This document shows, piece by piece, positions 44,016-55,639 of a DNA stretch of 64,000 bases. This DNA is from Triticum aestivum (taxonomy: Eukaryota; Streptophyta; Magnoliopsida; Poales; Poaceae). The position numbers were made by a program, and so were the translations under genes. The stretch spans positions 368,243,673-368,307,672 of the forward strand of contig NC_057798.1 of the NCBI RefSeq assembly GCF_018294505.1, in the 5' to 3' direction. The notes below the pieces were generated by a model. The model searched no databases, had not been told where the DNA came from, and saw only the letters and a program-made list of their open reading frames with translations. The stretch's first letter is position 1; each line of letters begins with the position of its first letter.

Positions 44016-46073
44016 ATGTCTGACCAGAGTGATAGCCAGAATAAATCTGAAGAGCAAGTGAAAATGAGTGAGGGCACTAGTACCTCAAGCAGCTATGATG
44101 AGGGCAGGAGGAGCACACCAAGTAACTTGCCCAAGGCAGCCACTAGAACAAGGAAGAAAAGAACCTCAGACTCTGAAGATGAGGACTATGTTGCTGTTGA
44201 GGATGAGGCCACCTCAAAGAAGAAAGTGCAAAATAAAGAGTATGGCACTCCTGCTACAACAAAGCTTGGTATGAACAAGAAGGCACCAGCAAGGAGAGTC
44301 CCAACATCCAAGCCAAGGAAAGTTGCCACAGGAGAAACCATGAAATTCACAATAGAATCAGATGATGGTGAGGCAGCTGGAGATGGCAAGAAGAAGAAGA
44401 GGGAAAGAACCACAACTGCAAAAGTTCTTGGAAAGTCAACTACGGTAAGAGATTCAGAAGAGGAAGAGGAAGAAGATACTGCACCAGCACCCAAGTCAGA
44501 AAAGCTTATGGGAGATGCAATCAAGTCAAGGGCTGCATCTAAGCCCAAACCTGCTGCTCAAACCACCAAGTCTGCACCCAAGAGAAGCACCAGAAACATC
44601 CTAGCTGAAGAGAAGAACGAGGCCCCAGTGCCTGAAGTTGATGAAGAAGATGCTGAAGCCCAAGTGCTGAGAAAGCTCAAACCAAAGATTCCAGACCACA
44701 ATGACACTCATCCAGTGGCAGAGGACATGAACATCAGAAAGGATACATGTCTGAGACTTTGGAGGAAGAATGATCCTTATGCTGTGAGAAGGAGAACTAC
44801 TGTGGACTATAGATTCCACACCAAAGAACAGCAAGACTTCTATGAGACCATTCTTCTTAACAAGAAGCCAATTGTCTGTGATATGAGATGGGTTGATTGG
44901 GAATATATCAAAGAGAATGAAGATCACTTTCTAGGTGTATATGACAGCTTCAAAGCTTGTGGAGTTGACAAGTTTGTTAGACAGAAGCTCACCAAATGGA
45001 ATGATGAGCTGATCATGCAATTCTACTCCACTGCTCATTTCTATCCAGATGGAAGGATATTGTGGATGTCTGAAGGTACATGGTACCAGTCAACTATTGA
45101 ATAATGGGAAAAGTTGATCAATGCTCCAGAAGACCATGAGGATGATTTGGATGTGTATGCCAAGAATAAGAAAGACCACAACTCCATGGCAAGTACGTAT
45201 AAGGAAATTCCTGATGAAGCCCTGGAAACTCATAAGTTGGGCTCAGTGAAATACTTGTTGTCTGGTCTGCCTACTATCAACACCATCTTAAGGCATACTC
45301 TATTGCCCAAATCTGGAGATCATAGGATGATAAAAGGACATTCAATCAACTTGCTGCACATTTTTTATGTCCCTCAAAAATTCAAGGTCATGAGTCTGAT
45401 TGTAGAGACAATCAAGAGGACATCTGTTGACCATAAAAGGTCTTGTGGGTATGCTCCACACATTCAGGTGCTCATCAACTCAAAGATGGGCACAGGCACT
45501 TACTTGTTGGACAAGGAGCACTTACCTCTCAAGCCAGAATTTGAAGACAACACAGTTGTCATGGATGAGAATGAACCTTCATCAGTGCAAGCACAAGAGA
45601 AGAGAGCAAAAGCAAAGGCAGAAAAAGTTGCAAGGATGCCAAGTGCTGAAGAGGCATCTCAAGTGTTCTTGAAGAGCAAACAAGATCAACTTGGATTTCT
45701 AATCCAATCTACCTTGAGGATTGAGAAGGGCTTGACCACCCTGACTCAAAATTAGGAGAGCTTGGAAAGGATCATTGAACAAAAATTCTATGATCTTGAT
45801 ATGAAAGTCACTGAGATACAGACAGTAGTTGAGCAGCTCCAAGAGGAAGTAGAGGAGAAGAAAGGAAAGGCAACTACAGAAGCTTTTCAGTATGTGCCAA
45901 GAGGTCAGAGGTCAGCTGCAGTGCCAGTACCTGATACTAGGGCTACTACATTAGCACCAGCAGCTACAACTTCAGTGCCACCTCTAGCAGCCACTCCAGC
46001 AGCTCCAGCTACATCGACAAAAGCCTTCGTCCTTGGAGTCATCTCTACACTACCTCACGGAGACCAAGCCTGA
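44016..46073 (+). pseudogene. ORF3 of the pol-less element (one frame, stops; function unknown)
   Basis: ATG at 44016 (MSDQSDSQNK). The N-terminal 220 residues are highly charged with K/R blocks (GKKKKRERTTT) and acidic runs, like a nuclear or nucleic-acid-binding tail. Then comes a compact domain: FHTKEQQDFYETILLNKKPI and LTKWNDELIMQFYSTAHFYP. Stop at 45102-45104, then 45114-45755 (LLHIFYVPQKFKVMSLIVET, YAPHIQVLINSKMGTGTYLL). A TAG follows, and 45762-46073 is a coiled coil with an A/P/T-rich tail. All three pieces lie in the same frame (44016, 45114 and 45762 differ by multiples of three), so only stops interrupt it. The WN(E/D)ELI-x-QFY-x-T motif is shared with the ORF3 at 12262-16036. No signal peptide or membrane segment. 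Confidence 0.7.
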
Positions 46074-46592
46074 GAGACGCATAGCACTATGAATATTTGA
46101 ACTTTTTGGTAACTTGTTTCCAAAGGGGGAGAAATATGTATAGATCATAGGCTTCGAGAGAGAGTGTTGCTTTTTTTGTCTCTCTTGCTACTTGTTTGGT
46201 TGAACTTTATTGTGTGATTGTTTCATACCTTATGTCCTTATGTGAGATACTTGTATGATCATGTGTTTGATCATATGCTACTTTAATGTGTGCTTGGATG
46301 ATATTATCTCTTATATCCATATATGATCATTCACTTTGCTTGGTGATGAGTGCATGCTTTTAATTGCTATCATTTTGAGCGCTCCACCAAGATGTATGTG
46401 ACATGGAAGAGTAACCCATGATACTAATCGATTGTGCATTTGCATTCAAAAGCAAATCTTAAATAATGCACAGATTTAGGGGGAGCTCTTGCTTATCACA
46501 TACTTCTCAAAGAGACGATGTATTTAAATCTTATTATCATTTGTCGAAGCTTTGATCTATATGTTGTCATCAATTACCAAAAAGAGGGAGAT
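46074..46592 (+). other. 3' untranslated region and PPT of the pol-less element
   Basis: AT-rich, no ORF. A tract ccaaagggggagaaat (about 46120-46136), another tttagggggagctc (about 46476-46488) and the terminal aaaaagagggagat (46579-46592) give three PPT-like tracts before the 3' LTR. Confidence 0.75.
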
Positions 46593-48166
46593 TGAAAGTG
46601 CAACTATCCCTGGGTGGTTTTGGTAATGATTAACAACAAATAGCTCATTGAACTAATGCTATTTCAAGATGAATATTTTAGGAAAGTTGAATGATTGGCA
46701 TGGCATGGATTAGGAATGTGGACCCCTCAAAATGCTAAGGACAAAGGATTGGCTCAAGCTCTAAAGCTGAAGACTCTACATTTTACTTTTAGTGATCCAA
46801 GATCACATTGAGTCCATAGGAAAAGCCAAGACTATTAAAAGGGGATGAGGTGTTGCTTAATGGTTTGCTTGCTCAAAATGCTTAATGATATGCTCCAAAA
46901 ACCCTCAACCACTTTCTCATATCCACATATGTCCCAAACCAAAAGTCAAACTCGGCCCCACCGATTTGATCTATCCGACGCCACCGTGTTCATTTGACAT
47001 AGCAACTGCTAGAAACCCTAGTCACTTCGATCTCACCGATAGGGATCTCGGTCTCACCGAGATGGGATTGCAAACTCTCTGTTTCCCTTCATTACATTTC
47101 GGTCTCACCGGGATGAGCGAATCGGTCCCATCGAGTTTGCCTGGCAAACTCTCTGGTTAGCTTATTACCAAAGTCGGTCCCACCGAGATTACGTTATGCC
47201 CTAACCCTAAAGAAATCGGTCCCACCGAGTTGACATGTCGGTCCCACCGAAATGCCTAACAGTCACATTATGAACTAAATCGGTCTGACCGAGTTTTCTG
47301 ATTCGTTCCCACCGAGTTTAGTAAATTGTGTGTAACGGTTAGGTTTTGTGTGGAGGCTATATATACCCCTCCACCCTCTCCTCATTCATGGGGGAAAGCC
47401 ATCAGAACATGACTACACTTCCAACATTCATTTTCTGATAGAGAACCACCTACTCATGTGTTGAGGCCAAGATATTCCAATCCTACAATTTGAATCTTGA
47501 TCTCTAGCCTTCCCCAAGTTACTTTTCACTCAAATCATCTTTCCACCAAATCCTATCATATGAGAGAGAGTTGAGTGTTTGGGAGACTATCATTTGAAGC
47601 ACAAGAGCAAGGAGTTCATCATCAACACACCATATATTACCTTTTGGAGAGTGGTTTCTCCTAGATTGGTTAGGTGTCACTTGGGAGCCTCTGTCAAGAT
47701 TGTGGAGTTGAACCAAGGAGTTTGTACGGGCAAGGAGATCGCCTACTTCGTGAAGATCTACCCTAGTGAGGCAAGTCCTTCGTGGGCGATGGCCATGGTG
47801 GGATAGACAAGGTTGCTTCTTCGTGGACCCTCCGTGGGTGGAGCCCTCCGTGGACTCGTGCAGCCATTACCCTTCGTGGGTTGAAGTCTCCATCAACATG
47901 GATGTACGATAGCACCACCTATCGGAACCACGCCAAAAATCTCCGTGTCAACATTGTGTTTGCTCCCTCCAAACTCCTCCCTTTACCTTCATATGCAATG
48001 ATTTACATTCCGCTGCTATACTCTTAGAATTTCATGTGTAGGTTGATTGCTTGACTTGTGCTAAGTTGCTAAAATCTGCCAAGACTTAAAATTGGGAAAA
48101 GGCTAGATTTTTATTTGGTCAAGTAGTCTAATCACCACCCCCTCTAGGCATACTTTCGATCCTACA
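46593..48166 (+). repeat. 3' LTR of the pol-less element
   Basis: 1574 bp, TGAAAGTGCAACTATCCC to CGATCCTACA. TATA box ctatatatacc at 47358-47368. It lacks about 25 bp of the palindrome region present in the left copy (near 39062). Confidence 0.92.
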
Positions 48167-48171
48167 CACAT

Positions 48172-48760
48172 ACGCTAAATCCACATACACATAAGGAGAT
48201 ACAACGATTCAAAGTCAACACAAGAGGGTACAAAGGGTAGCTAGTTCATTCCAATCCTTGAAGGAGAGAGGTGTTGAATCCTAGAAGGATCTTCCCATGA
48301 AAGGGGTCTTGAATCCACTTGGGGGATCTTCTCACATGGAGGTCTTGAACTCCATGGGAGTGGTAAATGGATGAGCAAAGCTCTATCTTAAATGAGCTCT
48401 AGACTTTGCTAACCCTAACTCGAGGTGGGAGAAGAGTATATTAGTCTGGTGGGAGAGAGGGGTACATGGGCCTCAGCCCGAGTCTCTGCACGCAGGCAGG
48501 TACCGGACGTCTGGTGGGTTCCGGTCGTCCGATGGCTTGCGGGCGTCCCGACGTCTGGAAGTCGTCAAATTTTCGACGTTTCTTCGTTGGACATGTGGCA
48601 CCAGATATTCGGCCATGGTCGGTCATCCGGTGGCTGACGAGTGTCGGATGGCCGGTGTTCGTCGGTCGTGTTTTTTCAATTAGTTCCTGATCATGCATAG
48701 CACGCACATTTGAGGTAGTAGCCATGTCTCACATGCGGAAAGTGAAGGTCCAAAGAATAG
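48172..48760 (+). repeat. Unclassified repeat, right segment (copy A)
   Basis: Matches 56755-57285 over its first half (taaatccacatacaca-aggagatacaa, ctagttcatcccaatccttg, gatcttcccatgaa-aggggtcttg, cttctcacatggagg). It then diverges into 'gtctggtgggttccggtcgtccg' phrases, corresponding to the ccgga-rich array of copy B. No coding capacity seen. Class unknown; it may be LTR sequence of an unnamed element. Confidence 0.6.
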
Positions 48761-49410
48761 CAAGTTAACCTTGGATTTGATTGCTCTTGCACGAGCTCTT
48801 GTCATCGGTCCACTCGTGCCTCGGATGACAATGACGTGTCCATAGGGATGACCGTAGGATGCTTCACGTCACATGTATTATAGAGAAATCACTTGGAGGG
48901 GAGAACACTAAATGGAAATGTAACTAATGTGATCATGTTGTTTTGAGTAGTTACTCTAGAGGTTCTACTAATTTGCTGAAGGAGGCAGGGAGCCATGGAA
49001 TCCAAGCATGTACAGAGGTGACAATTGACATTCTGAATTCAACTCTATACTTTATGTTTTGTAAGTTAGGAGGAGAGGGATTGTGTGCATCGATAATTTC
49101 CACTGATCGTGCACTACGCACATATATAGATAAAGGGGGTGCGTCTGGTGTCTTGTCTTCCAAGATACAACAAATTGCAGAGGGGAGAGAGACATGACAG
49201 GTGCAATGTACAAAACGCAGACCTATATTTTTTCTTGCGAGAAGACCTATATACGTATATGCAAAGAGTGCATGTTCAACATGTTGATTGGATTAAAAAA
49301 TAGTAAAACATATCCCCACATTGACACTTTTTCAAAATGATGAATTTATATATCCGTATAGTCTTATGCCAATACTTGTATCAGTGAGATTTATGTGTTC
49401 GCGTTACTGA
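48761..49410. other. Intergenic DNA without supported features
   Basis: No ORF with domains, no clear termini or repeats on either strand. Confidence 0.5.
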
Positions 49411-49767
49411 GCGACAAGCCACGGTGTTGCGACCACGAGTGGTGTTGTTGCGATGACAAATCATAGGCAACAAGCCACAGTGTTGCGACCACGAGTGGTG
49501 CTGTTGCTGTTAGGATTTAATTAATCCTATTAATCCCTGCTTTTTCTGACAAAGGCGGTTGCCTCATGTCCCTTCGGACACACCCCCTTCAAGGGCTATA
49601 TATATGTGTAATCCCATCGTCAATGAGAATAACCATTCACTTTACATCTCTATCTCTTGTCTTTCTCTTTCTCTAGTTAAAACAGTTGCGATGACAAATC
49701 ATGGCCAACAACCCACGGTGTTGCGACCACGAGTGGTGCTGTTGCGATGACAAATCATGGGCAACGT
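49411..49767 (+). repeat. 56-bp tandem repeat, interrupted
   Basis: The unit contains 'gttgcgatgacaaatcatgg' and 'tgttgcgaccacgagtggtg'. Copies start near 49411, 49446 and 49685, with a partial copy near 49741 and a diverged relative near 49844. The 177-bp solo LTR splits the array. Confidence 0.8.
49508..49684 (+). mobile_element. Small solo LTR (TRIM-like), 177 bp
   Basis: From tgttaggatttaattaatcc to ttctctagttaaaaca, with TG...CA ends and perfect target duplications gttgc at 49503-49507 and 49685-49689. A TATA box ggctatatatatg lies at about 49596 and a CT-rich stretch (tctctatctcttgtctttctc) at its 3' part, the usual LTR layout. No internal domain. Because it sits in a tandem array, the empty site can be read directly from the neighbouring units. 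Confidence 0.8.
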
Positions 49768-49789
49768 AACAATTGATGGAGGAGCACCG

Positions 49790-50297
49790 TCGAAAATGCC
49801 AAAGAAGCAAGCGCGGAGCTCTGCTGAGAGCGGCAAGCCGATGTTGCGACTGCGGATGGTGCTGCTGCGACGGGCGACATAACAGCTGGAGGAAAAAAAA
49901 TCGCGGCATGGTGTGTGGCGAGAGACGAACGGGACCTACGATCCTGAGCATACACGCAGCTGCCATCGACGGCTAGGGAGACCGATCGATCAACCGACGC
50001 CAAGCGCCCTCCGTTTGCTCGAGGCACCATGTCTACTCTTTCTTCATCATGCAAAAGCACGCTGCGAAAAATAGTCAAATAGTCATTTTGCCCAGTACAG
50101 AATATTCAGTTTTCTACAGGGATTAGAGCCATCGCAACGGATAGGTTCGGAGCAGCTACTGCAACTATTTAGTTCAACGCGGTAGATATCCAGCAACACA
50201 CTCTGGGTGGAGTATCGAACTGACAAGTTAGTAAGAAGCAGTCTCATCATCTCGGGTAGGAGGACGGTGAGTCAGGTAATGTTACCTCCGCCCAAAC
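49790..50297. other. HEN1 downstream region
   Basis: No supported gene. The part next to 50298 is probably the HEN1 3' untranslated region (gene on the minus strand). I found no canonical AATAAA on the minus strand here. Confidence 0.4.
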
Positions 50298-53200
50298 TCA
50301 GTGAGACGGTACAGATGCGTTAGGCCATTCCCAGAGAACTTCATAAGGTTGATGCGAATCATCCTCGTTCCGGGAAGATTCACCTTGATCTCTCGCCATT
50401 CTTCTGAAAACAGCAATCTGGGAAGCATAGCCAGGTTCGTCGCTCGAGCCGCCAACGCCACTGAACTCCACACTGTAGTTGTGGCTTGCAGCGAGGACAG
50501 TAGCCCAGCGCTGGAACTGGGACCTCGTCCATTCGAACTTGTGGTCATGGTTGCGGAACTTGCAAGGTCCAGCGTCTTGTTCCTGCTCCTCTTCTTTGTT
50601 TGGCAAAGCTGACCTCTGGAGGATAGGGTTGTATTCGTAGTTGGGTGTGGAAACAATGAGTACCGCCGGACAGAATGAACTCAATACAACGTTGCCAAAT
50701 AAACTTGCTTGGTCCTCCTCCACATGCTCAATCACCTGCAGTTTACTTCGGTTAGTCGAAAAAAGTCCCTAAACAAAACAACAAGATATGTAGAAGCATT
50801 TCCGGGTACATTTTATGTAGCATGGGTACTGATTACAAACGTCCTTCAGATATGTTGTCTTACACATAAAGGAACTAACTCCCGCGTTCACTCCTACAGT
50901 AATTCTACATCAAATCCACATCAGGAACAACCCATATGCCGAGATCAATTCTAGAACAAAACCAAGCATAACATTTTATATAACAAAACCAAACAAGAAG
51001 ATAGAAACAGTTCAAAAGGAGTACTCAGCTACCTCAAGACAGGTGCCAATATCAAACCCATATAAGCGAGAATCAAAATCTGTTACTGATCCATGATAGA
51101 GCACAGCTGTTGGAACACTACTTTGTAACAAGAGTTTCTTGCTAAGCTTCTGATGAAGGCTCTGCAATGTCAGATAGAGGTGAAACAAATCCAAATATAA
51201 ATCATTGAAAAGGAAAAAAATGGTTCAAAGAGTAAACAATTATTAGAACATGACTTTGAACCTTTGCCGCTCTCGTAAGACCCTTTCGAGAAATATCAAC
51301 ACCAACAATTTTTTCAAGGGTTGTTGGATGCTCTAACAGTGAGTCAAGAAGGCTACCAGATCCACAACCAAAATCAACCTGAAAAATTCAGCTTTAACAG
51401 TGACAAGCCAATACTTGTAAATAAGGAACTAGGATGAAAGTAACATTCACCAATGTTGTAGCATGCAGCTGGTTGATGTGCCGAACAGCAAATTCAACCC
51501 TCTGTTTAGATAAAGGGGGATTGAACAAGGCCTTCTCCATTCTATCTTCTAAAGGTTCAGTTACTTGCAACACCTTTACGGAGAACTCCAAGACGCAGCT
51601 GTCTGCAAAGATGTTCAAAATGTAGAAAGGATGTTGAAGCCCGATTCCAACAATCGTAGATAACTGTCAGATTGAGCTATTGATATAGGTAGCTCACCTC
51701 TACATATCTTGGAAAGGTCCGGTGACAACTCACAAGCTGCAGCCAGGCTCAAATCCCTATCAGACAGTTGATCTACAAAGCATGCACTTTGATTAACTGA
51801 GAGTTGGGTTGCACATGATTCAAGCTGATTCCTAACAGCTCCAGCCCCTATCTCAAATTCAAACTCATTATTGACTTCTAGGAGATATCTCTTTCTGCTG
51901 TCCTTCATAAACAGCTGAACACTGCAGCTTATGCAAGCCAACGATCCATGGGATGGAAAAACGCCAGAATCTTGACCATCAATGTATGTTAAAAATGCAC
52001 CGCTTTCAAGCTGCTGATATGATGTATCCATAGAAAAATATCCAACTGCGCTGCATGTTCTTGAATCACCACCACTTGTCTTGCCATAGACAGATAAGCA
52101 CATTGCAAATTCTTGTAAAAATATATTCGGATATATCGTGAAGCCATCAGTGCTCTTAGGAAGATTTAGCTTCTCCACAGGCGTGTTCAGCTGCTTAAAA
52201 TAACGATTGAACCAAATCAAGACCTTCAACGCAGAATTCTGAATAGCATCAGTTTCCTTGCTCCAGCTACAATCTGTAGAATACTCTAGTAAAAGGTCCC
52301 TCTTCTTTGAATATATTTTGACAGAGCACTTGAACATGTCTGGGTTTTCCTTGGCAATCCTTCCATCATTTGCGCACTGATTTCCTGCGGTTGCTTTTGG
52401 TGACCCCATCTCTTCAGAGCCCACAGCTGATCCTAGGACATTACAGGATGCACTTACCCTATTGGCAGCGAAATAGGGTTCTGATAGCCTCTGGAGTCGA
52501 CAGAAAGAACAAAGGAGATCTCGTGGAGAGGGGCCTTTCCAACTGGTACGAGTATAAACACACGGAAGCTCTGCCACAAGAATCGAGTCCTTGGAGATCT
52601 TGTAAATTCCATCAGGTAATTTTCTCAGAAGAATCCTGAGGATCCAAAAGCATGTTACCTAAACAAAATATAAAATAGGGCGAGAAAGGGTAGTTCCTAA
52701 AAGGTAGAGAAAAGCAGTCTAAAAAATGAAGATAAGTAGAACACAATGGAGAGAAACTGATGAATGACCGGCATCTACAGCTAGATTACGATTCCCTATA
52801 GATTGTTAGCTGGTGTATCACTTATATAACAGATTGCAGTCTTGCTGCAAACATATAGCATACAAGTGAAACCGTCAACAAGCTTGTACCTGTAATAGGT
52901 ACATAGATTGACATGATCAGTTTGAAGTTCTGTATCTCTCCTTGTGTATCCCACATTTGCCAAAACTGCATCTCCATAAATTGTTTGGCCAGAAATGTAG
53001 GAAGCTCGCTTATTTATTACACAGTTCATATTGCGATCTCCACGATCATCCACCAATTGTTTTGATAAATCAGAAACAAATTGTACATCCGGAGCTGGGA
53101 AATAAAACCTCATCTCAGAAGATGCTTTGTCAACTGTTCTGCAGTAAGAAAAATGCTTTAAACAGTCAGCCCAACCAATTTGCTGTAAAGGTTAAGAGTC

Positions 53201-55248
53201 AAGACTTCACAAATCACTGACTCTGTACTGACCTTGAGACAAGGACATGAGATGAGTCAGTTGCAGAGAGCTTCAATGCTATATCACCCATGTAATGTTC
53301 ATTCTCTGATATATTAAGACTTACCATCTTAGGTTCATCCTCCACCGCACAAGGAATAAGAACTGCTTCTACTCTTATGGGATCTGAAATACCAGACCAG
53401 CACTGAAGTGCCAAATCAACAGCCTCAGAGGAATAAGGCCTTTGACTCTGAATCCAGAAGTTTCTGTTACTAACAGATACACCAGGAGATTGTTTGGCAG
53501 CATTATAGATCATCGAAAGAACCAAGAGAGGATCAAATTCTGCCTTAGGGTCTATAATTTTACACAATGTATGGACCTTAACATCACAAGCAACAATAGC
53601 TGAAATAGGTATCTTTCCAAGGAAGTCCCCAGTTCTTCTGAGTGTCACACTCAAGTGCCCAACAAGAGGATGAGATGATGTGGGGAAGTTCTGAAATGAA
53701 GCATAGAAGTATAGCCTTGTTAAAATAGGTATTGAATAATCGGAACTCAGAAGGATATCGTAGACAAATAAATGTGTGCTTCGATTAACATCGATAATTC
53801 ATAGGGAAAATGATTGAGACTTCAAGACCTATATTTAGATAAATCATATAGAAACATGTGCTCGGACATGATAGAGAATTGTCAGAGAGTGTAAAAACAT
53901 GAACACAAAAGTGCCCAAAGAAAAAATTGGCAGTATGTTCTATCAGTCTGTCGTTTACGACAGATAACCATAAACAAGATATATCGCTTCAATAAAGGTC
54001 CTCATTATCAAAGTCTTATAAAAAATATTAACAATAGTTACTAATTATGCACTACAACAACAAGCTAGCCATCAAATGCAAGGATCCCAGGGCCAGGAGA
54101 GGAGAACATAGAGTTCCCCTGAAATGGGCAACACCATGAAAATACCAATCTACTCCCTCTGTAAAGAAATATAAGAGCGTTTAGATCACTACTTTAGTGA
54201 TCTAAACGCTCTTATATTTCTTTACGGAGGGAGTACTTTTCTTCCTACGAACTTACATTTGTACATAACTTAAATCTTAAATTTGAAGATACAATACCAA
54301 GATCAGGCAAAAATACGGACCTCATCTGTAAAAAAGTAAGATATCCGACTAATAAGTTCCTCCCAAGCTTCTTCGGGTGTATTAGGGATATTTGATGTGG
54401 GCTGAATACCAAGCTACAATAGAAAAAACAAATGGTTATCATAACTTGTCCATAGCATGAAGAACATTGTACATCATGGAACTATGTTATACATGCCAAA
54501 TAGCTAGCTACCTAACCTATCGCACAAAGGAACTACGTAATTGCACACCTTCTTACTGAAGTTCCTGATCATTGTTTATGAGAATTGTCAGTAGAAAGGG
54601 CGACGAAAGATGGGCTACAGTACACAACTCATTCACCAAGGATGGATTCTCCAAACTGGGTTACTGACCTCAGAAGCCAAATGTTCGTATCTAAGATACA
54701 AGATAACATTGCTGCCTAAACATAATGGGGCACTGCATGCCAGAAAGAAACAACTGAATCTAGAGAATTGCAACTAGTCCTTGTCCCCCTTTTCAGGTAA
54801 GACTGCAGGAGGGAGAGACGCAGTACCCGGATCATACACTACATATTGTTTATATTTATACAGTATAGAATCACAGCTTAATAATGTTACAAACACACCC
54901 TAAAGCCCCAGCGATAGAAAACTTGGCAACCTACATGCATAGGGAGGAAGCAGAATCCCACGCCGCCACCAGCCCTAACCGGTTTACCTTTTCGATGGCG
55001 ATCTGCGCGGCGCCCTGCTCGGCGTCCTTCTTCCTGACGAAGGTCCCCGGGGTGGAGACGCTGAGCACCCCCGGGATGTCGAGCTGGCAGCGGTAGACGC
55101 ACCTAGTGCTCTGCGGCAGCGCGAGGCCGGGGCAGACGCCGTCAACGGCCTCCCGCACCTCATCCACCCTGTAGACGGCCTTGGCGCCGTACCGCTGGTG
55201 GATCACCGCCTTGGGCGTCGGCGTCGCCGTCGCCGTCGCTGTTGGCAT
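50298..55248 (-). CDS. HEN1: HEN1, small RNA 2'-O-methyltransferase
   Basis: Methylates the 3'-terminal ribose 2'-OH of miRNA and siRNA duplexes using S-adenosylmethionine, protecting them from uridylation and decay. Exons inferred from GT-AG and similarity: 55248-54988, 54413-54321, 53690-53233, 53138-52890, 52635-51665, 51602-51451, 51378-51262, 51161-51033, 50735-50298. That gives 955 residues (Arabidopsis HEN1: 942). Residues 1-90 are dsRBD1 (AVIHQRYGAKAVYRVDEVRE). The middle carries the second RNA-binding and PPIase-like regions. The methyltransferase has VDFGCGSGSLLDSLL (729 on), GVDIS and IGTCLEVIEHVEED. Mg ligands are E810, E813, H814 and H875 (FRNHDHKFEW), all present. Odd points: exons 5 and 6 join only across a 62-nt candidate intron or else carry a frameshift, and residue 790 is H in LYHGS where Arabidopsis has D. 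Otherwise open and probably functional. Confidence 0.93.
54153..54233. mobile_element. Stowaway-type MITE in HEN1 intron 2
   Basis: 81 bp, ctccctctgtaaagaaat at one end and its inverted copy atttctttacggagggag at the other, flanked by TA at 54151-54152 and 54234-54235. It is almost a perfect palindrome (agcgtttagatcacta / tagtgatctaaacgct) with a very short loop. This is the Tc1/mariner-type Stowaway signature common in Triticeae introns. Confidence 0.95.
54419..54985 (-). other. HEN1 intron 1
   Basis: Lies between exon 1 (donor gtaaac at 54987) and exon 2 (acceptor ctattgtag at 54414). AT-rich and without a transposon that I can recognise. Confidence 0.7.
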
Positions 55249-55639
55249 TGCGACTCGTCTCGGCTTCGATCGACCCCCGCCGCCTCGCCGCCGCCACAGG
55301 CAGCCGCACCCAAATCCTCCACAGGCAGAATCGATCGATGGATGAGAGCGGAAAAGAGTGAATTTGCGACCGAGGGGTGGGAATGGAATCGGAGGGGAAA
55401 GGATGGGTCACGAATTATTATTATTTTTGATCTAAGGACGGGTCACGAATTAGTGGAGTTAAACCCCAGCCGTGAAGAGGAGACGAGGCCTCGAGGGGTT
55501 GAGTGAGAGGGGGCGCTTCCGTGCGGTGGGGTTTATGGCAGAGAAGACCAGTACTAGTACTCCGTTCCAAGCGTGTTGAACACCTAGAAGAATTTGCAAA
55601 TTCCAAAATATTAGTCGTATAATTTATTTTAATATAGCT

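Larger units (their letters stand above)
38475..48166 (+). mobile_element. Pol-less Sirevirus-like element (gag plus ORF3), complete with TSD
   Basis: LTRs at 38475-40065 and 46593-48166 with perfect target duplications cacat (38470-38474, 48167-48171). PBS TGGTATCAGAG at 40068 and PPT AAAAAGAGGGAGAT before the 3' LTR. The internal domain has a Sirevirus-type gag (40151-42334) and ORF3 (44016-46073) but no protease, integrase, RT or RNase H on either strand. It is non-autonomous, a gag-bearing TR-GAG-like element that also keeps ORF3. LTRs are clearly alike with a 25-bp indel and scattered substitutions. Confidence 0.88.

Noticed and set aside
49411..49767. CRISPR-like array (repeats of about 20-30 bp with spacers)
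   Set aside because: Eukaryotic nuclear context. The 'spacers' are themselves conserved, and one is a solo LTR with TSD; a plain tandem repeat explains it.
54887..55411. Alternative ORFs overlapping HEN1 exon 1
   Set aside because: Frames other than 55248-54988 lack dsRBD features. The GC-rich first exon of grass genes commonly produces such shadows.
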